Positions 16,234 through 24,164 of a stretch of DNA of 64,000 nt are shown in pieces. The notes under the pieces are model-generated. The model saw only the letters and a program-made list of their open reading frames with translations, was not told the origin of the DNA and did no database searches. The stretch comes from Geobacter sp. Its GTDB lineage: Bacteria; Desulfobacterota; Desulfuromonadia; Geobacterales; Pseudopelobacteraceae. Where the stretch lies: NCBI GenBank assembly GCA_009684515.1, contig WKKS01000003.1, positions 349,763-413,762 on the forward strand, in the 5' to 3' direction. Positions within the stretch are counted from its first letter, which is position 1. Each line of letters begins with the position of its first letter. The translations under genes were made by a program, and so were the position numbers.

Positions 16234-17785
16234 CTCAACTTTCGCAGTTGAATAAAATTCGTAACATACTGTAATTATTAATAGTATAGCGCCGCTATCT
16301 ATAGTAAAGTGACTTTGTTCCCCAACAAATCCACTAACATAGAGAGACGACGCTATGAAACAGATTGTAGCAGGGTTTACCACTGTAGAAAACCGGATTC
16401 ATTCGTTCTTTCATAATCAAAGTCTCGGCCTGTTATTACGGCAAAGCAATGTCAGGAAAGAAAAGGGTATCAGCCTCGACTCCTTATTCCAATTTCTGCT
16501 TGCCATTGCCTTTAGCGGAAAAAATCTATTCCGCCTTATGGAGGGTCCAGATTGTCCTGATTTTGGCAAAGACGCCGTGTACCGCTTATTGAACTCTGTT
16601 TCCGCAAACTGGCGGCGTTTTCTGTTGCTGCTGAGCACACGAGTCATTGTCCACAAGCTTCTGCCATTTACCGATGAAACAACCACCAAGGTGCTGATTG
16701 CCGATGACACCTTGTACCGCCGTGACCGCAGCAAGCATGTCGAGCTTTTGGCCCGCGTTCATGACCACAACACCGGTCGCTACGTACGTGGCTTCAGAAT
16801 GCTCACTCTGGGTTGGTCCGACGGCAATAGTTTCATTCCAATGATGCTATCCATGCTCAGTTCTGCCAAGGATGATAACCGACTTGCTCCAATGCGTGCT
16901 GACATTGACAAACGTACCAATGGCTACAAACGCCGTCGGGAGAGTATGCAGAAATCTACCGACGTACTGGTGGAGATGGTTGCCATGGCCATGACGGCAG
17001 GCACTAAGGCGCGTCACCTGCTCTTTGATAGCTGGTTTGCCTTCCCCGCCACCATTCGGCGGATACACGAACTGGGAATGCATACCATCTGCATGCTCAA
17101 AGACACGGGAAAAATCACCTATAAGCTGAATGAATGGCCGCTTAACTTGAAAGAGCTGTACCGGGAAGTCTGCAAACGTCTAGGCCGGGCAAAAGTGCTG
17201 GCGGAGGTTCTGGTTTCCATCGGTCAGGACGCTCATGGTAACGATGTGGCAGCAAAGATCGTGTTCATCCGTGACCGGAACTCCAAGAAGTGGCTGGCCA
17301 TTCTTGCCACCGATACCACCCTGACAGCCGCTGAGATTATCGAGCTCTACGGGCGACGTTGGGATATCGAAGTGTTCTTCAAAATGGCCAAGTCGTTTCT
17401 GCAACTGGCAAAGGAATTTCAAAGTCGTTCCTTTGATGCTCTGGTTGCCCATGCAACTTTGGTCTGTAGCCGTTACATTATGCTCGAACTGGCAAGACGG
17501 GAAAACGCTGATCCACGAACACTTGGCAGCCTATTCCACGCAGTTTGCGATGAGCTGAAACGCATTAGCTTTACGGAAGCCCTGGCACGGTTGCTAAAGT
17601 TTCTGGAGGGAACCCTCACTAACAGCATTGGATTGTGCAAAGAGCAGGTGCGGCAACTGATACAAGACTTTATTGAAATGCTGCCAAGGTTTTTCAGGGA
17701 GCCAATGCTACTTTTGGCTCGAAATTGAATCTAAAGCGTTGTTCAGTCAAATAGTTACAAAAAATATGTTACTGCGAAAGTTGAG
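16234..17785 (+). mobile_element. Complete IS4-family insertion sequence
   Basis: About 1.55 kb bounded by inverted repeats: CTCAACTTTCGCAGT at the left and ACTGCGAAAGTTGAG at the right, exact over 15 bases. Directly outside both ends stands TAACTTA (16227-16233 and 17786-17792), read as a 7-bp target duplication; IS4-family subgroups with 7-8-bp duplications are known. It contains one transposase gene and no passenger. The intact ends and gene suggest recent insertion. Confidence 0.9.
16355..17728 (+). CDS. IS4-family transposase
   Basis: 457 residues with a DDE catalytic triad: the first Asp in LIADDTLYRRD, the second in LLFDSWFAFP, and the glutamate in the IS4 signature Y-x2-R-x3-E-x6-K (YGRRWDIEVFFKMAK). 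The N-terminus (FLLAIAFSGKNLFRL) is that of the DUF4372-like or DDE_Tnp_1 group. The frame is intact and centred between the inverted repeats, so the element may still be mobile. Confidence 0.95.
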   Translation: MKQIVAGFTTVENRIHSFFHNQSLGLLLRQSNVRKEKGISLDSLFQFLLAIAFSGKNLFRLMEGPDCPDFGKDAVYRLLNSVSANWRRFLLLLSTRVIVHKLLPFTDETTTKVLIADDTLYRRDRSKHVELLARVHDHNTGRYVRGFRMLTLGWSDGNSFIPMMLSMLSSAKDDNRLAPMRADIDKRTNGYKRRRESMQKSTDVLVEMVAMAMTAGTKARHLLFDSWFAFPATIRRIHELGMHTICMLKDTGKITYKLNEWPLNLKELYREVCKRLGRAKVLAEVLVSIGQDAHGNDVAAKIVFIRDRNSKKWLAILATDTTLTAAEIIELYGRRWDIEVFFKMAKSFLQLAKEFQSRSFDALVAHATLVCSRYIMLELARRENADPRTLGSLFHAVCDELKRISFTEALARLLKFLEGTLTNSIGLCKEQVRQLIQDFIEMLPRFFREPMLLLARN

Positions 17786-17924
17786 TAACTTATGTTTTTC
17801 TCACTTATGGATGTTCCCATCTTGTCGGTCTATGTGGCAAAAATCGTAGAAAAACCAACAGCCATTACCCGTTGATACTTTTCAAGTTGCCACAATTCTC
17901 TGAGTGTGATTTTGCATGATGGTG

Positions 17925-18107
17925 TTATTCGCTGTGTTCAAGCTCATCTGCAAGCAATAGCGTTTCCATCGTGTGAGTTACTTTCATGATTTCTTGTCTT
18001 GAGTATCCTTCAGCCATCAATGCCTTCAAAAACATATTGCCTACTGCTGAGGGCTTACCGTGTCTGCTTATGGCTTCTCTAAGTGTCTGGACGGTTTTCT
18101 CTTCCAT
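17925..18107 (-). CDS. Small hypothetical protein (60 aa)
   Basis: ATG at 18107 preceded by TTAGGAGGTCAC, an excellent ribosome-binding site. The 60-residue product (about 6.5 kDa) is acidic and predicted helical, with an EGYSRQEIMKVTHTMETLLL helix near the end. No family is recognised. It follows another small gene with a near-identical Shine-Dalgarno sequence, and the two probably form a unit inside the tRNA-flanked island. Confidence 0.65.
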   Translation of the reverse strand: MEEKTVQTLREAISRHGKPSAVGNMFLKALMAEGYSRQEIMKVTHTMETLLLADELEHSE

Positions 18108-18187
18108 GTGACCTCCTAAGACATATACTCAGAAATAATATGCTGTGACCCAATACAAGATTACGACATTCCATTAAAGCATAATTC

Positions 18188-18322
18188 CTATTTTGAACGA
18201 GATGCTTGTTCCGCCTTGATCATCTCTATGGCTTGAGCCAGCTGCTCATCGGTAAGTCCTTTTAGAATCCCTTCAACCATCCCAAGCATACCACTTAAAT
18301 CCATTCCTGCAATTCCTTCCAT
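18188..18322 (-). CDS. Small hypothetical protein (44 aa)
   Basis: ATG at 18322 preceded by ACAGGAGGTCAGTA; an upstream in-frame ATG at 18382 lacks such a site. The 44-residue product begins with a Gly/Met-rich stretch (GIAGMDLSGMLGMVEGILKG) and ends in an amphipathic charged helix (DEQLAQAIEMIKAEQ). This pattern suits a membrane-surface or helical-bundle micro-protein. No homologous family is recognised. It is transcribed with the 60-residue gene downstream. Confidence 0.6.
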   Translation of the reverse strand: MEGIAGMDLSGMLGMVEGILKGLTDEQLAQAIEMIKAEQASRSK

Positions 18323-18566
18323 TACTGACCTCCTGTTAGTATATGTTTCCGTTTTTGTAACAAATATCCTTTTATAAAACAACTCATTTAGACAATTGGG
18401 TTTGCTGTATAAGCATATCCCAAGAGAACTGAAGGTGAGTTCAAGTTATCGTTGAATAAAATAAAATAGAATAATAATTGGGGCCTGAGTTGGTATCGCT
18501 AAGGGCATATGCAACAGTTGCCGCGTTACTGGACACTATGGTGAGACTACAGAGGGGAGTTGAAAC

Positions 18567-18605
18567 GAAAAAAGCGCCCTTTCTTTTGATAAGTCAGGAC
18601 GCTTT
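18567..18605 (-). terminator. Terminator of tRNA-Ala
   Basis: On the minus strand AAAGCGTCC (18605-18597) pairs with GGGCGCTTT (18579-18571), with one G-U pair, and is followed by a T-run. It lies directly after the 3' end of the tRNA. The 18390-18566 stretch upstream of it holds no recognisable feature. Confidence 0.85.
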
Positions 18606-18616
18606 CTGATTTTTTT

Positions 18617-18692
18617 TGGTGGAGGTTAACGGGATCGAACCGATGACCTCGTCGCTGCCAGCGACGCGCTCTCCCAGCTGAGCTAAACCCCC
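18617..18692 (-). tRNA. tRNA-Ala (anticodon GGC)
   Basis: Full cloverleaf on the minus strand. The acceptor is GGGGGTT/AACCTCC with one G-U pair, the D-arm is GCTC...GAGC, and the anticodon arm is CGTCG-CTGGCAG-CGACG giving anticodon GGC. The T-arm has TTCGATC and the CCA end is encoded. A degenerate 3' half of the same gene lies at 16158-16203. Confidence 0.96.
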
Positions 18693-18707
18693 ACAAGGTG
18701 AAACGTG

Positions 18708-18736
18708 TATTTATCAAACTATAAAGCGCATGTCAA
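18708..18736 (-). promoter_or_regulatory. Sigma-70 promoter of tRNA-Ala
   Basis: On the minus strand TTGACA (18736-18731) and TAAATA (18713-18708) are separated by 17 bases, and the tRNA begins 16 bases further on. Confidence 0.7.
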
Positions 18737-18804
18737 TGATTTTATATGAGCGGTGCGATGAAACAAAAATACTCGTAAAAATTTGGTAGGCATCTAAAAT
18801 TACC

Positions 18805-18832
18805 TTGACTTGAACCGCACTTTTAGTTTATT
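18805..18832 (+). promoter_or_regulatory. Putative sigma-70 promoter of tRNA-His
   Basis: TTGACT (18805-18810) and TTTATT (18827-18832) are 16 bases apart, 17 bases before the tRNA. Confidence 0.55.
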
Positions 18833-18848
18833 CATTTCGTCTCTTTAT

Positions 18849-18925
18849 GGTGGCTATGGTGAAGCGGTTAACACTTACGACTGTGACTCGTACATTCGAG
18901 GGTTCAAATCCCTCTAGCCACCCCA
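18849..18925 (+). tRNA. tRNA-His (anticodon GTG)
   Basis: Acceptor GTGGCTA/TAGCCAC with the additional G-1 opposite C73 that marks tRNA-His. The anticodon arm is TACGA-CTGTGAC-TCGTA, anticodon GTG. The T-arm is GAGGG-TTCAAAT-CCCTC, and the CCA end is encoded. Confidence 0.96.
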
Positions 18926-18932
18926 AAATTTC

Positions 18933-18966
18933 AAAGGCCGCATCTTAATTGATGCGGCCTTTTTTG
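18933..18966. terminator. Shared terminator of tRNA-His and the Wadjet operon
   Basis: AAAGGCCGCATC pairs with GATGCGGCCTTT around TTAATT and is followed by a T-run. It sits between the convergent tRNA-His gene and the jetD stop codon and can serve both. Confidence 0.9.
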
Positions 18967-20154
18967 TTATAATCCAACAAATCCAAGCTCAGACAGCGCT
19001 GATTCCAGCCAACTGAAACCGATCCTTTCCTGTTCAAGCCGCAGATCTTTGCGAATACGGTTGTCCCGCAACTCATCATAGAGCGCCCTTTCCTCCCGAT
19101 TAAGCCTGGGCAAATCATGCAGCACCTGCTTCTCTTCCAGCCCCCATTGAGATTCAAAAGCCAGCAGTGTGCCACGATCCATCAACATTGATTCCACATG
19201 GTCGAAGCGACTGCGGAGCTGATCCAGAATCGCGAAACCGTGGGTGTCGATATCACCCCAATAATAAATGCTGCACTGCGCAAGCCATGCCGCACCGTTC
19301 AACATTTCAAAACCGTATCCGGCACCGAAGATCACCATGCTGTCATGTACCTGCGGAAAAGCCAGAAAATTGATCTCGTTCTCGGCAATGAAAACCCGCG
19401 AGACTTTGGGGTCAAGCTTGGCGAAGCTATCGGCATCCAGAGTAATGTCCTGTGCGGAGACACCCGGAATAATGGCGTGTTCCGGATCCAGCATACGGAA
19501 GCGGATGCGAACCGGCTTGCTGCGAAAGCCATAACGATCTGCAAAGCGGCTGACTCCCACGGCCGAAGAATCGATCGCCTCGGGAGGCAGGACCATATCC
19601 AGCAATTCGGTCAGCACCCCGCGCTGGGTTTCAATGAACTTGCTGTGCACGCCCGGAATATCCACCTGTCGCAGATACAGGCCGGGGCGCGGATGATTCT
19701 GCAGCCAGGAGACAATTTCCAGCAACCGCCCCCACTCGTCAGAAAGCTCCAAAGCCCGCAACGGACGCTTGGCCAGCCAATCCAGCAACTGCGGCTGCTG
19801 ACTGCGCGTCACCGCGATCAACTCGCTGAAGCGGGCGGCGACCCGCTGCTTGCCAATCAGCGCCAGGGCATCTTCAACCTTATCAATCCAGATTTCCTGC
19901 GGGACAGCATTTGCGCCGAAAACACGATGCCTGAAGTCGCGCATCTCCACCCGACAGTGCGGCATCGCTCGAAGTTCACTGATCCAGGTACGTACCTCGT
20001 CAAAGCAATCGGACATCTCGCTCGAAGTGGGGGCCTTAAGCAGCAAACGCTTCGGAAACAGCGCTTGGCCAGTTACAAGACCGGCCAATATATCTCCCCG
20101 CTCCCACAGCTTTTGCAGCTGAGACCGCAAATCGGCCGGCCTGGTCCATTTCAT
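18967..20154 (-). CDS. jetD: Wadjet nuclease subunit JetD (DUF3322/DUF2220)
   Basis: 395 residues with the two-part JetD layout. The N-terminal half is DUF3322-like (MKWTRPADLRSQLQKLWERG and following). The C-terminal DUF2220 half is a TOPRIM fold with the acidic residues of ENE at 258-260 and DID at 301-303 (YYWGDIDTHGF). In characterised Wadjet systems JetD is the topoisomerase VI-like nuclease that cuts small circular DNA held by the JetABC condensin. The ATG overlaps the jetC stop (ATGA), and it is the last gene of the operon. Confidence 0.93.
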   Translation of the reverse strand: MKWTRPADLRSQLQKLWERGDILAGLVTGQALFPKRLLLKAPTSSEMSDCFDEVRTWISELRAMPHCRVEMRDFRHRVFGANAVPQEIWIDKVEDALALIGKQRVAARFSELIAVTRSQQPQLLDWLAKRPLRALELSDEWGRLLEIVSWLQNHPRPGLYLRQVDIPGVHSKFIETQRGVLTELLDMVLPPEAIDSSAVGVSRFADRYGFRSKPVRIRFRMLDPEHAIIPGVSAQDITLDADSFAKLDPKVSRVFIAENEINFLAFPQVHDSMVIFGAGYGFEMLNGAAWLAQCSIYYWGDIDTHGFAILDQLRSRFDHVESMLMDRGTLLAFESQWGLEEKQVLHDLPRLNREERALYDELRDNRIRKDLRLEQERIGFSWLESALSELGFVGL

Positions 20155-23100
20155 ACGGCCATCCTGGCCTTCTCGGCGTGATACTCCTCAATCGTCAGAT
20201 TGCGCAGTCTGGAGGCGCACCCGTCCTCGTTGTGGACAAAACCAACGCTGGAGACGAACGGTTCGATGATGTGGATCTTCTGCAAAGGGGTAACGATCAG
20301 CAGCTGCAGATTGAGCTGGGCAAACAGCCGCAGGCCGTATTGCGCCGATTCGTCTGAGCCGCGCCCGAAGGCCTCGTCGATCACGACGAAACGGAAGGTT
20401 CTGGAGCGGACCGCCCCCCACTCCAGCCCGAACTGATAGGCCAGACTGGCCGCCAGAATGGTGTAGGCCAATTTCTCTTTTTGACCGCCCGACTTGCCGC
20501 CCGAATCGGAATAATGCTCATGCTCGCTGTTATCCTCTCGCCAGCGCTCGCTGGCGGCAAACACGAACCAGTTGCGCACATCACTGACCTTGGCGGCCCA
20601 GCGCCGATCCTGTTCGGAGAGCCCCTCCCGACCGCGAAAGCGTTCGATGATGCGTCTGACCTGCAGGAATTTGGCCTCTGAGTACTGATTATCATCCGAT
20701 CCAGTCAAAGCGCCTTCGGTGCAGGCGCGAAGCTCGGTCTGAAAATCACGGATGTCGGCGTCCGGGGTCGGCTGCGCCTCCAGCACAATGTAGCGCCCGA
20801 GATTGTAATCGATCTGGGTCAGCGACTCGTTGATGCGCGTAATCCGCTCCTTGATGGTTTCCCGCTCCCGCGCCAGCTGGGACTGGAAGTTAGCCACCTC
20901 ACGAATGGTGTTCTCGTTCAGCAGCTCCTTGAAACGCAATTCGAAGCGCGGCAGATCATCGGCTCGCAGTGAATCAAGCATGTTTGCATATTCAAAACCG
21001 GCTTCGATGCCGGCGTCAATCTCGGCGGTTTCCAGTTTGAATTCTTCCTTGTAAGCCGACATGGCCTGAATGATTTTGTCGCGCAGTCGTTTGAGATTTT
21101 TATCCTCATTATCAATCTTGTCCTGCAGCCAGTCGCGCACATCGCGTTCGCGGTTATCACAGGATTCCACCGTCAGTTGCTGTTCTCCCAGCACATCACT
21201 GCGGATAACGGCCAGCTTCACAAAAAAAGTCGAGTGAATTTTGTGGGACGGTTCATCCAGCACCGTCTGGGTTTGTACTCGCAATGCTTCGGCATCGCTC
21301 TTTTTCTGCTCGGCCTTGGAACGCTTGTCCTTGTGTTCCTCCAGTCGGGTCCCGGTTGTTTTCAATACAAGCGACAGCTCTTTCAGTCGTCCTGAAAGCT
21401 GTTTCAAGATATCGGAGGCCGATTCAAGCCGTTGCCTTTCGTCATTCAACTGGGCCACCTCTACCGCCAGCAGTCGCCAGTCCAGCTCGTTGAAATCAGT
21501 GTATTCGTCCAGCTTTGAAAAGGCTGTGAGGCGTTCTTTCAAGCTGTTCTGCTCACCCTGAATCCTGCCGATCAGACTGCCAAGCTCACCCAGACGGCTC
21601 TCAAGCGTCCTTGCTTTAACTTCCAGCGCGGTGATCTTTTCAATATTGGTCCAGCCAAGGACATAGCGACTGCGGTCGTCCAACCGATGGCGGTCATCTT
21701 TTTCGTGGCGCTCGCCGGGGGCTTTGATCTGCCCTGCACGGGTGATGGCCCGTATCTCTCGCCGAAACTGTTCCTGTGTCGCACAGCAGGCCACGTCAAA
21801 ACGGTGTGCCAGCTCCCGTTCCATCCAGTCGTAAAAGGGGGTATCGGGCTTGATAGCCAATTTACTGGCCAGTGAATCCTGATGCAGAGTCGGCAGATCT
21901 CCCCGGCTGCCCTTACGAACCCGGAAATAGACCAGACGCCCCCGCAACTTCGTTTTGTCTACCCAGTCGGCCACCTTTGCGTAGTGGTCATCCGGCACCA
22001 GCAACGACAGACCGAAGTTGCGCAGCAGCCGCTCGGCGCCCCCTTCCCAGTCGCGCTGATCATCCCGCACCTGCAGCAGTTCGCCGGCAAAGGGCATATC
22101 CGTTTCCGGCAATCCCAGCGCCTTGCACATGGTCGTGCGCATGGCCACCTGTTCGGCGGGAATATTGCTGCGGCGCGCTTTAAGGCTAATGATTTCACAG
22201 GTTAACTCGTCGTGTTCCTGTTTGCCCTGACGCAAGCTGACGCCATGTTCGGTAAGATCGTTCTGCAGAGAAGCTTCACGGGTAAGCACCTCTTCAACCA
22301 GAGCTGAAAAACGCTGGCGCTGTCCCATAAAAGCGGCTTCGTCTCCGGCTGGATTCTCCCCGACGCTGCTGACCAATCCGGCATAACGCTCTGCCTTGCG
22401 CTCACGCTGCTTCTGTTCCTGTTCCTTCTTGCGAATTTCCACAGCCAGCCGTTCCAGTCGGTCTCCGCCGTTATCGGCAATACTCCGTTTAAGTTCATCC
22501 TGTTCGACCCGCTGCGAATCAAGCAGATTATCAAGACGTTTGACGTGGGCATCCTGTCGCTCCCACTCCTCCGCCAAAGCCGATATGCGCTTATCCAGCA
22601 AATCAAGTTTCAATCCTGAAAAATATGACTTGAGCGCTTCACGGCAGGCTCGCAGTTCATCCACCTGCTCGACATGCAGCGTGTGACGCCCGCAGTCCGC
22701 CACCAGCGGCGAAAGCAGTTCCACCTGGCGCTTGGCCTTCAGCACGGCTTCGTGGGCCCGGTTCAGATCGTCAAAATGACTGATCAGAACCGTGATACGG
22801 GGATCCACATCAAATGGTTCCAGCATATGACTGCGGACAAAGTCGGTCAGATTGCCGACCGATTTCATGGAGACGGTTTGATGGAACAGCTCCAGAGCCT
22901 GTTCATTCTCGATGCCAAAGCGGCGGCGAAACCAGGCGCCATAGGGGGGAAAGCTGTCGAATAGCTCGGTACCCTGCCCCCGCAGTCGCTTGCGAAGCTG
23001 CCCTATGTCGGTTCCGAAACTTGCAAAATCCCTGGCAATCGACAGATCCCGCTCGGTTGCCACAAAAAAACGTGCCGGTTGTGAGGACGCATCCTTCATC

Positions 23101-23525
23101 CAGAAAACCTGAGCCAAAGTCACCGTCTGGAGATAACCGGCATTATGAAAAACCGCCAGTATCACGGAATAATTGTTGTGATCGCGCAGTGCGACCGGTT
23201 TGGCGGTGCCGCTCACCTCATTGCGCTCGGACTTGTAATGACCCAGCACATAGGAACGCAATGTACGTTCCTTGTTGTCGGCTCCGGCCGCCTTGTTGTA
23301 GGCGATGCGCTGGGAAGGCACCAGCAGGGTGGTAACCGCATCCACCAGCGTCGATTTGCCCGATCCGATGTCGCCGGTCAGCAGGGAATTCTGACCTGCG
23401 GGATTAAGTGTCCAGACCCGCGCATCAAAGGTGCCCCAGTTGAACACCTCCAGACGCTGCAGCCGAAAACCGGAAAGAGTGTCATCACCCACAAAATCAA
23501 GACTCATGCTTTGGGAATCATTCAT
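20151..23525 (-). CDS. jetC: Wadjet SMC-like ATPase JetC
   Basis: A 1124-residue MukB/SbcC-type ATPase from the ATG at 23525, which overlaps the jetB stop by 8 bases; an upstream in-frame start at 23657 would overlap jetB far more. Walker A (GDIGSGKST) is at residues 51-59. Two long coiled-coil arms flank a hinge-like centre. The signature (KSGGQKEKLAY) and Walker B (FVVIDEAFGRGS) are in the C-terminal head. In Wadjet, JetC forms with JetA (kleisin) and JetB (KITE) a loop-extruding condensin that senses circular plasmids by size. All catalytic motifs are intact. Confidence 0.95.
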   Translation of the reverse strand: MNDSQSMSLDFVGDDTLSGFRLQRLEVFNWGTFDARVWTLNPAGQNSLLTGDIGSGKSTLVDAVTTLLVPSQRIAYNKAAGADNKERTLRSYVLGHYKSERNEVSGTAKPVALRDHNNYSVILAVFHNAGYLQTVTLAQVFWMKDASSQPARFFVATERDLSIARDFASFGTDIGQLRKRLRGQGTELFDSFPPYGAWFRRRFGIENEQALELFHQTVSMKSVGNLTDFVRSHMLEPFDVDPRITVLISHFDDLNRAHEAVLKAKRQVELLSPLVADCGRHTLHVEQVDELRACREALKSYFSGLKLDLLDKRISALAEEWERQDAHVKRLDNLLDSQRVEQDELKRSIADNGGDRLERLAVEIRKKEQEQKQRERKAERYAGLVSSVGENPAGDEAAFMGQRQRFSALVEEVLTREASLQNDLTEHGVSLRQGKQEHDELTCEIISLKARRSNIPAEQVAMRTTMCKALGLPETDMPFAGELLQVRDDQRDWEGGAERLLRNFGLSLLVPDDHYAKVADWVDKTKLRGRLVYFRVRKGSRGDLPTLHQDSLASKLAIKPDTPFYDWMERELAHRFDVACCATQEQFRREIRAITRAGQIKAPGERHEKDDRHRLDDRSRYVLGWTNIEKITALEVKARTLESRLGELGSLIGRIQGEQNSLKERLTAFSKLDEYTDFNELDWRLLAVEVAQLNDERQRLESASDILKQLSGRLKELSLVLKTTGTRLEEHKDKRSKAEQKKSDAEALRVQTQTVLDEPSHKIHSTFFVKLAVIRSDVLGEQQLTVESCDNRERDVRDWLQDKIDNEDKNLKRLRDKIIQAMSAYKEEFKLETAEIDAGIEAGFEYANMLDSLRADDLPRFELRFKELLNENTIREVANFQSQLARERETIKERITRINESLTQIDYNLGRYIVLEAQPTPDADIRDFQTELRACTEGALTGSDDNQYSEAKFLQVRRIIERFRGREGLSEQDRRWAAKVSDVRNWFVFAASERWREDNSEHEHYSDSGGKSGGQKEKLAYTILAASLAYQFGLEWGAVRSRTFRFVVIDEAFGRGSDESAQYGLRLFAQLNLQLLIVTPLQKIHIIEPFVSSVGFVHNEDGCASRLRNLTIEEYHAEKARMAV

Positions 23526-24162
23526 CTCCGGCAACTCCTGTAATTCCGGCCAGCTGTAACCGGTACGCCGCCAGACGCGTATCGAAATCCGCCAGCCATT
23601 GAGCGTCCACAAAGGCCTTGAGAATCCGGCGCACCTCATACACCGTCTGTCCGCCACTCTGCGTTGAACCTGACTTCAAGCGCCGCAGAAAACCGAGTTC
23701 GACAATCTTATTGAGATGGGTTTCTATCTGGTCGATCAGCCTGGCCTCATTGCTGCTTTCAGGCAGAAAGACGCGCACCAGTTCCACAATTTCATCCCGG
23801 GTAAGAACCAGGCGCGTGTCTCCGCCGCTGGCATCGAACTCGGCCAGCTTCTTGCGCAACAGAGCCAGCAACAAACTGACCGGAAATGACAGTGGACGGC
23901 GTGCCACCAGGCGCGGGAGCTTTGCCGAAGCATCATCCTCCGCTTCCGGACGCGACCGTAAAAAAGCATAACCTTCCGCTTCGTCAAGCACAAGCTCCAG
24001 ACCCAGCACGACCACGTAGTCGCGCACACCGGCCTGCAGTTTCATTAGTGCATTCCACTGGCCCGGATCGTTTTCCTGATAAATCACCCCTTTCAGCAAA
24101 GGAATGACCAGGGTCGAAATATCGTATGCTGCTGCGGCGTTTTCACGCTCTTGTTCCGCCAT
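23518..24162 (-). CDS. jetB: Wadjet KITE subunit JetB (DUF4194)
   Basis: 214 residues matching the DUF4194 layout. An N-terminal ALMKLQAGVRDYVVVLGLEL region is followed by YAFLRSR and RRPLSFPVSLLLALLRKKL, and a C-terminal winged-helix part ends in YEVRRILKAFVDAQWL. JetB is the MukE-like subunit that bridges JetA and the JetC heads. The start at 24162 lies 2 bases after the jetA stop, and the end overlaps jetC by 8 bases, so the stoichiometric complex is expected to be co-translated. Confidence 0.92.
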   Translation of the reverse strand: MAEQERENAAAAYDISTLVIPLLKGVIYQENDPGQWNALMKLQAGVRDYVVVLGLELVLDEAEGYAFLRSRPEAEDDASAKLPRLVARRPLSFPVSLLLALLRKKLAEFDASGGDTRLVLTRDEIVELVRVFLPESSNEARLIDQIETHLNKIVELGFLRRLKSGSTQSGGQTVYEVRRILKAFVDAQWLADFDTRLAAYRLQLAGITGVAGDE

Positions 24163-24164
24163 TT

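Noticed and set aside
17925..18322. The two small genes as a named toxin-antitoxin pair
   Set aside because: Neither product shows a motif of a known toxin or antitoxin family, so only a neutral description is given.
19198..20181. 327-codon plus-strand frame over jetD
   Set aside because: It lies antisense to jetD, whose product has clear family motifs. The plus-strand product is rich in Gln/His/Arg, as expected from reverse reading.
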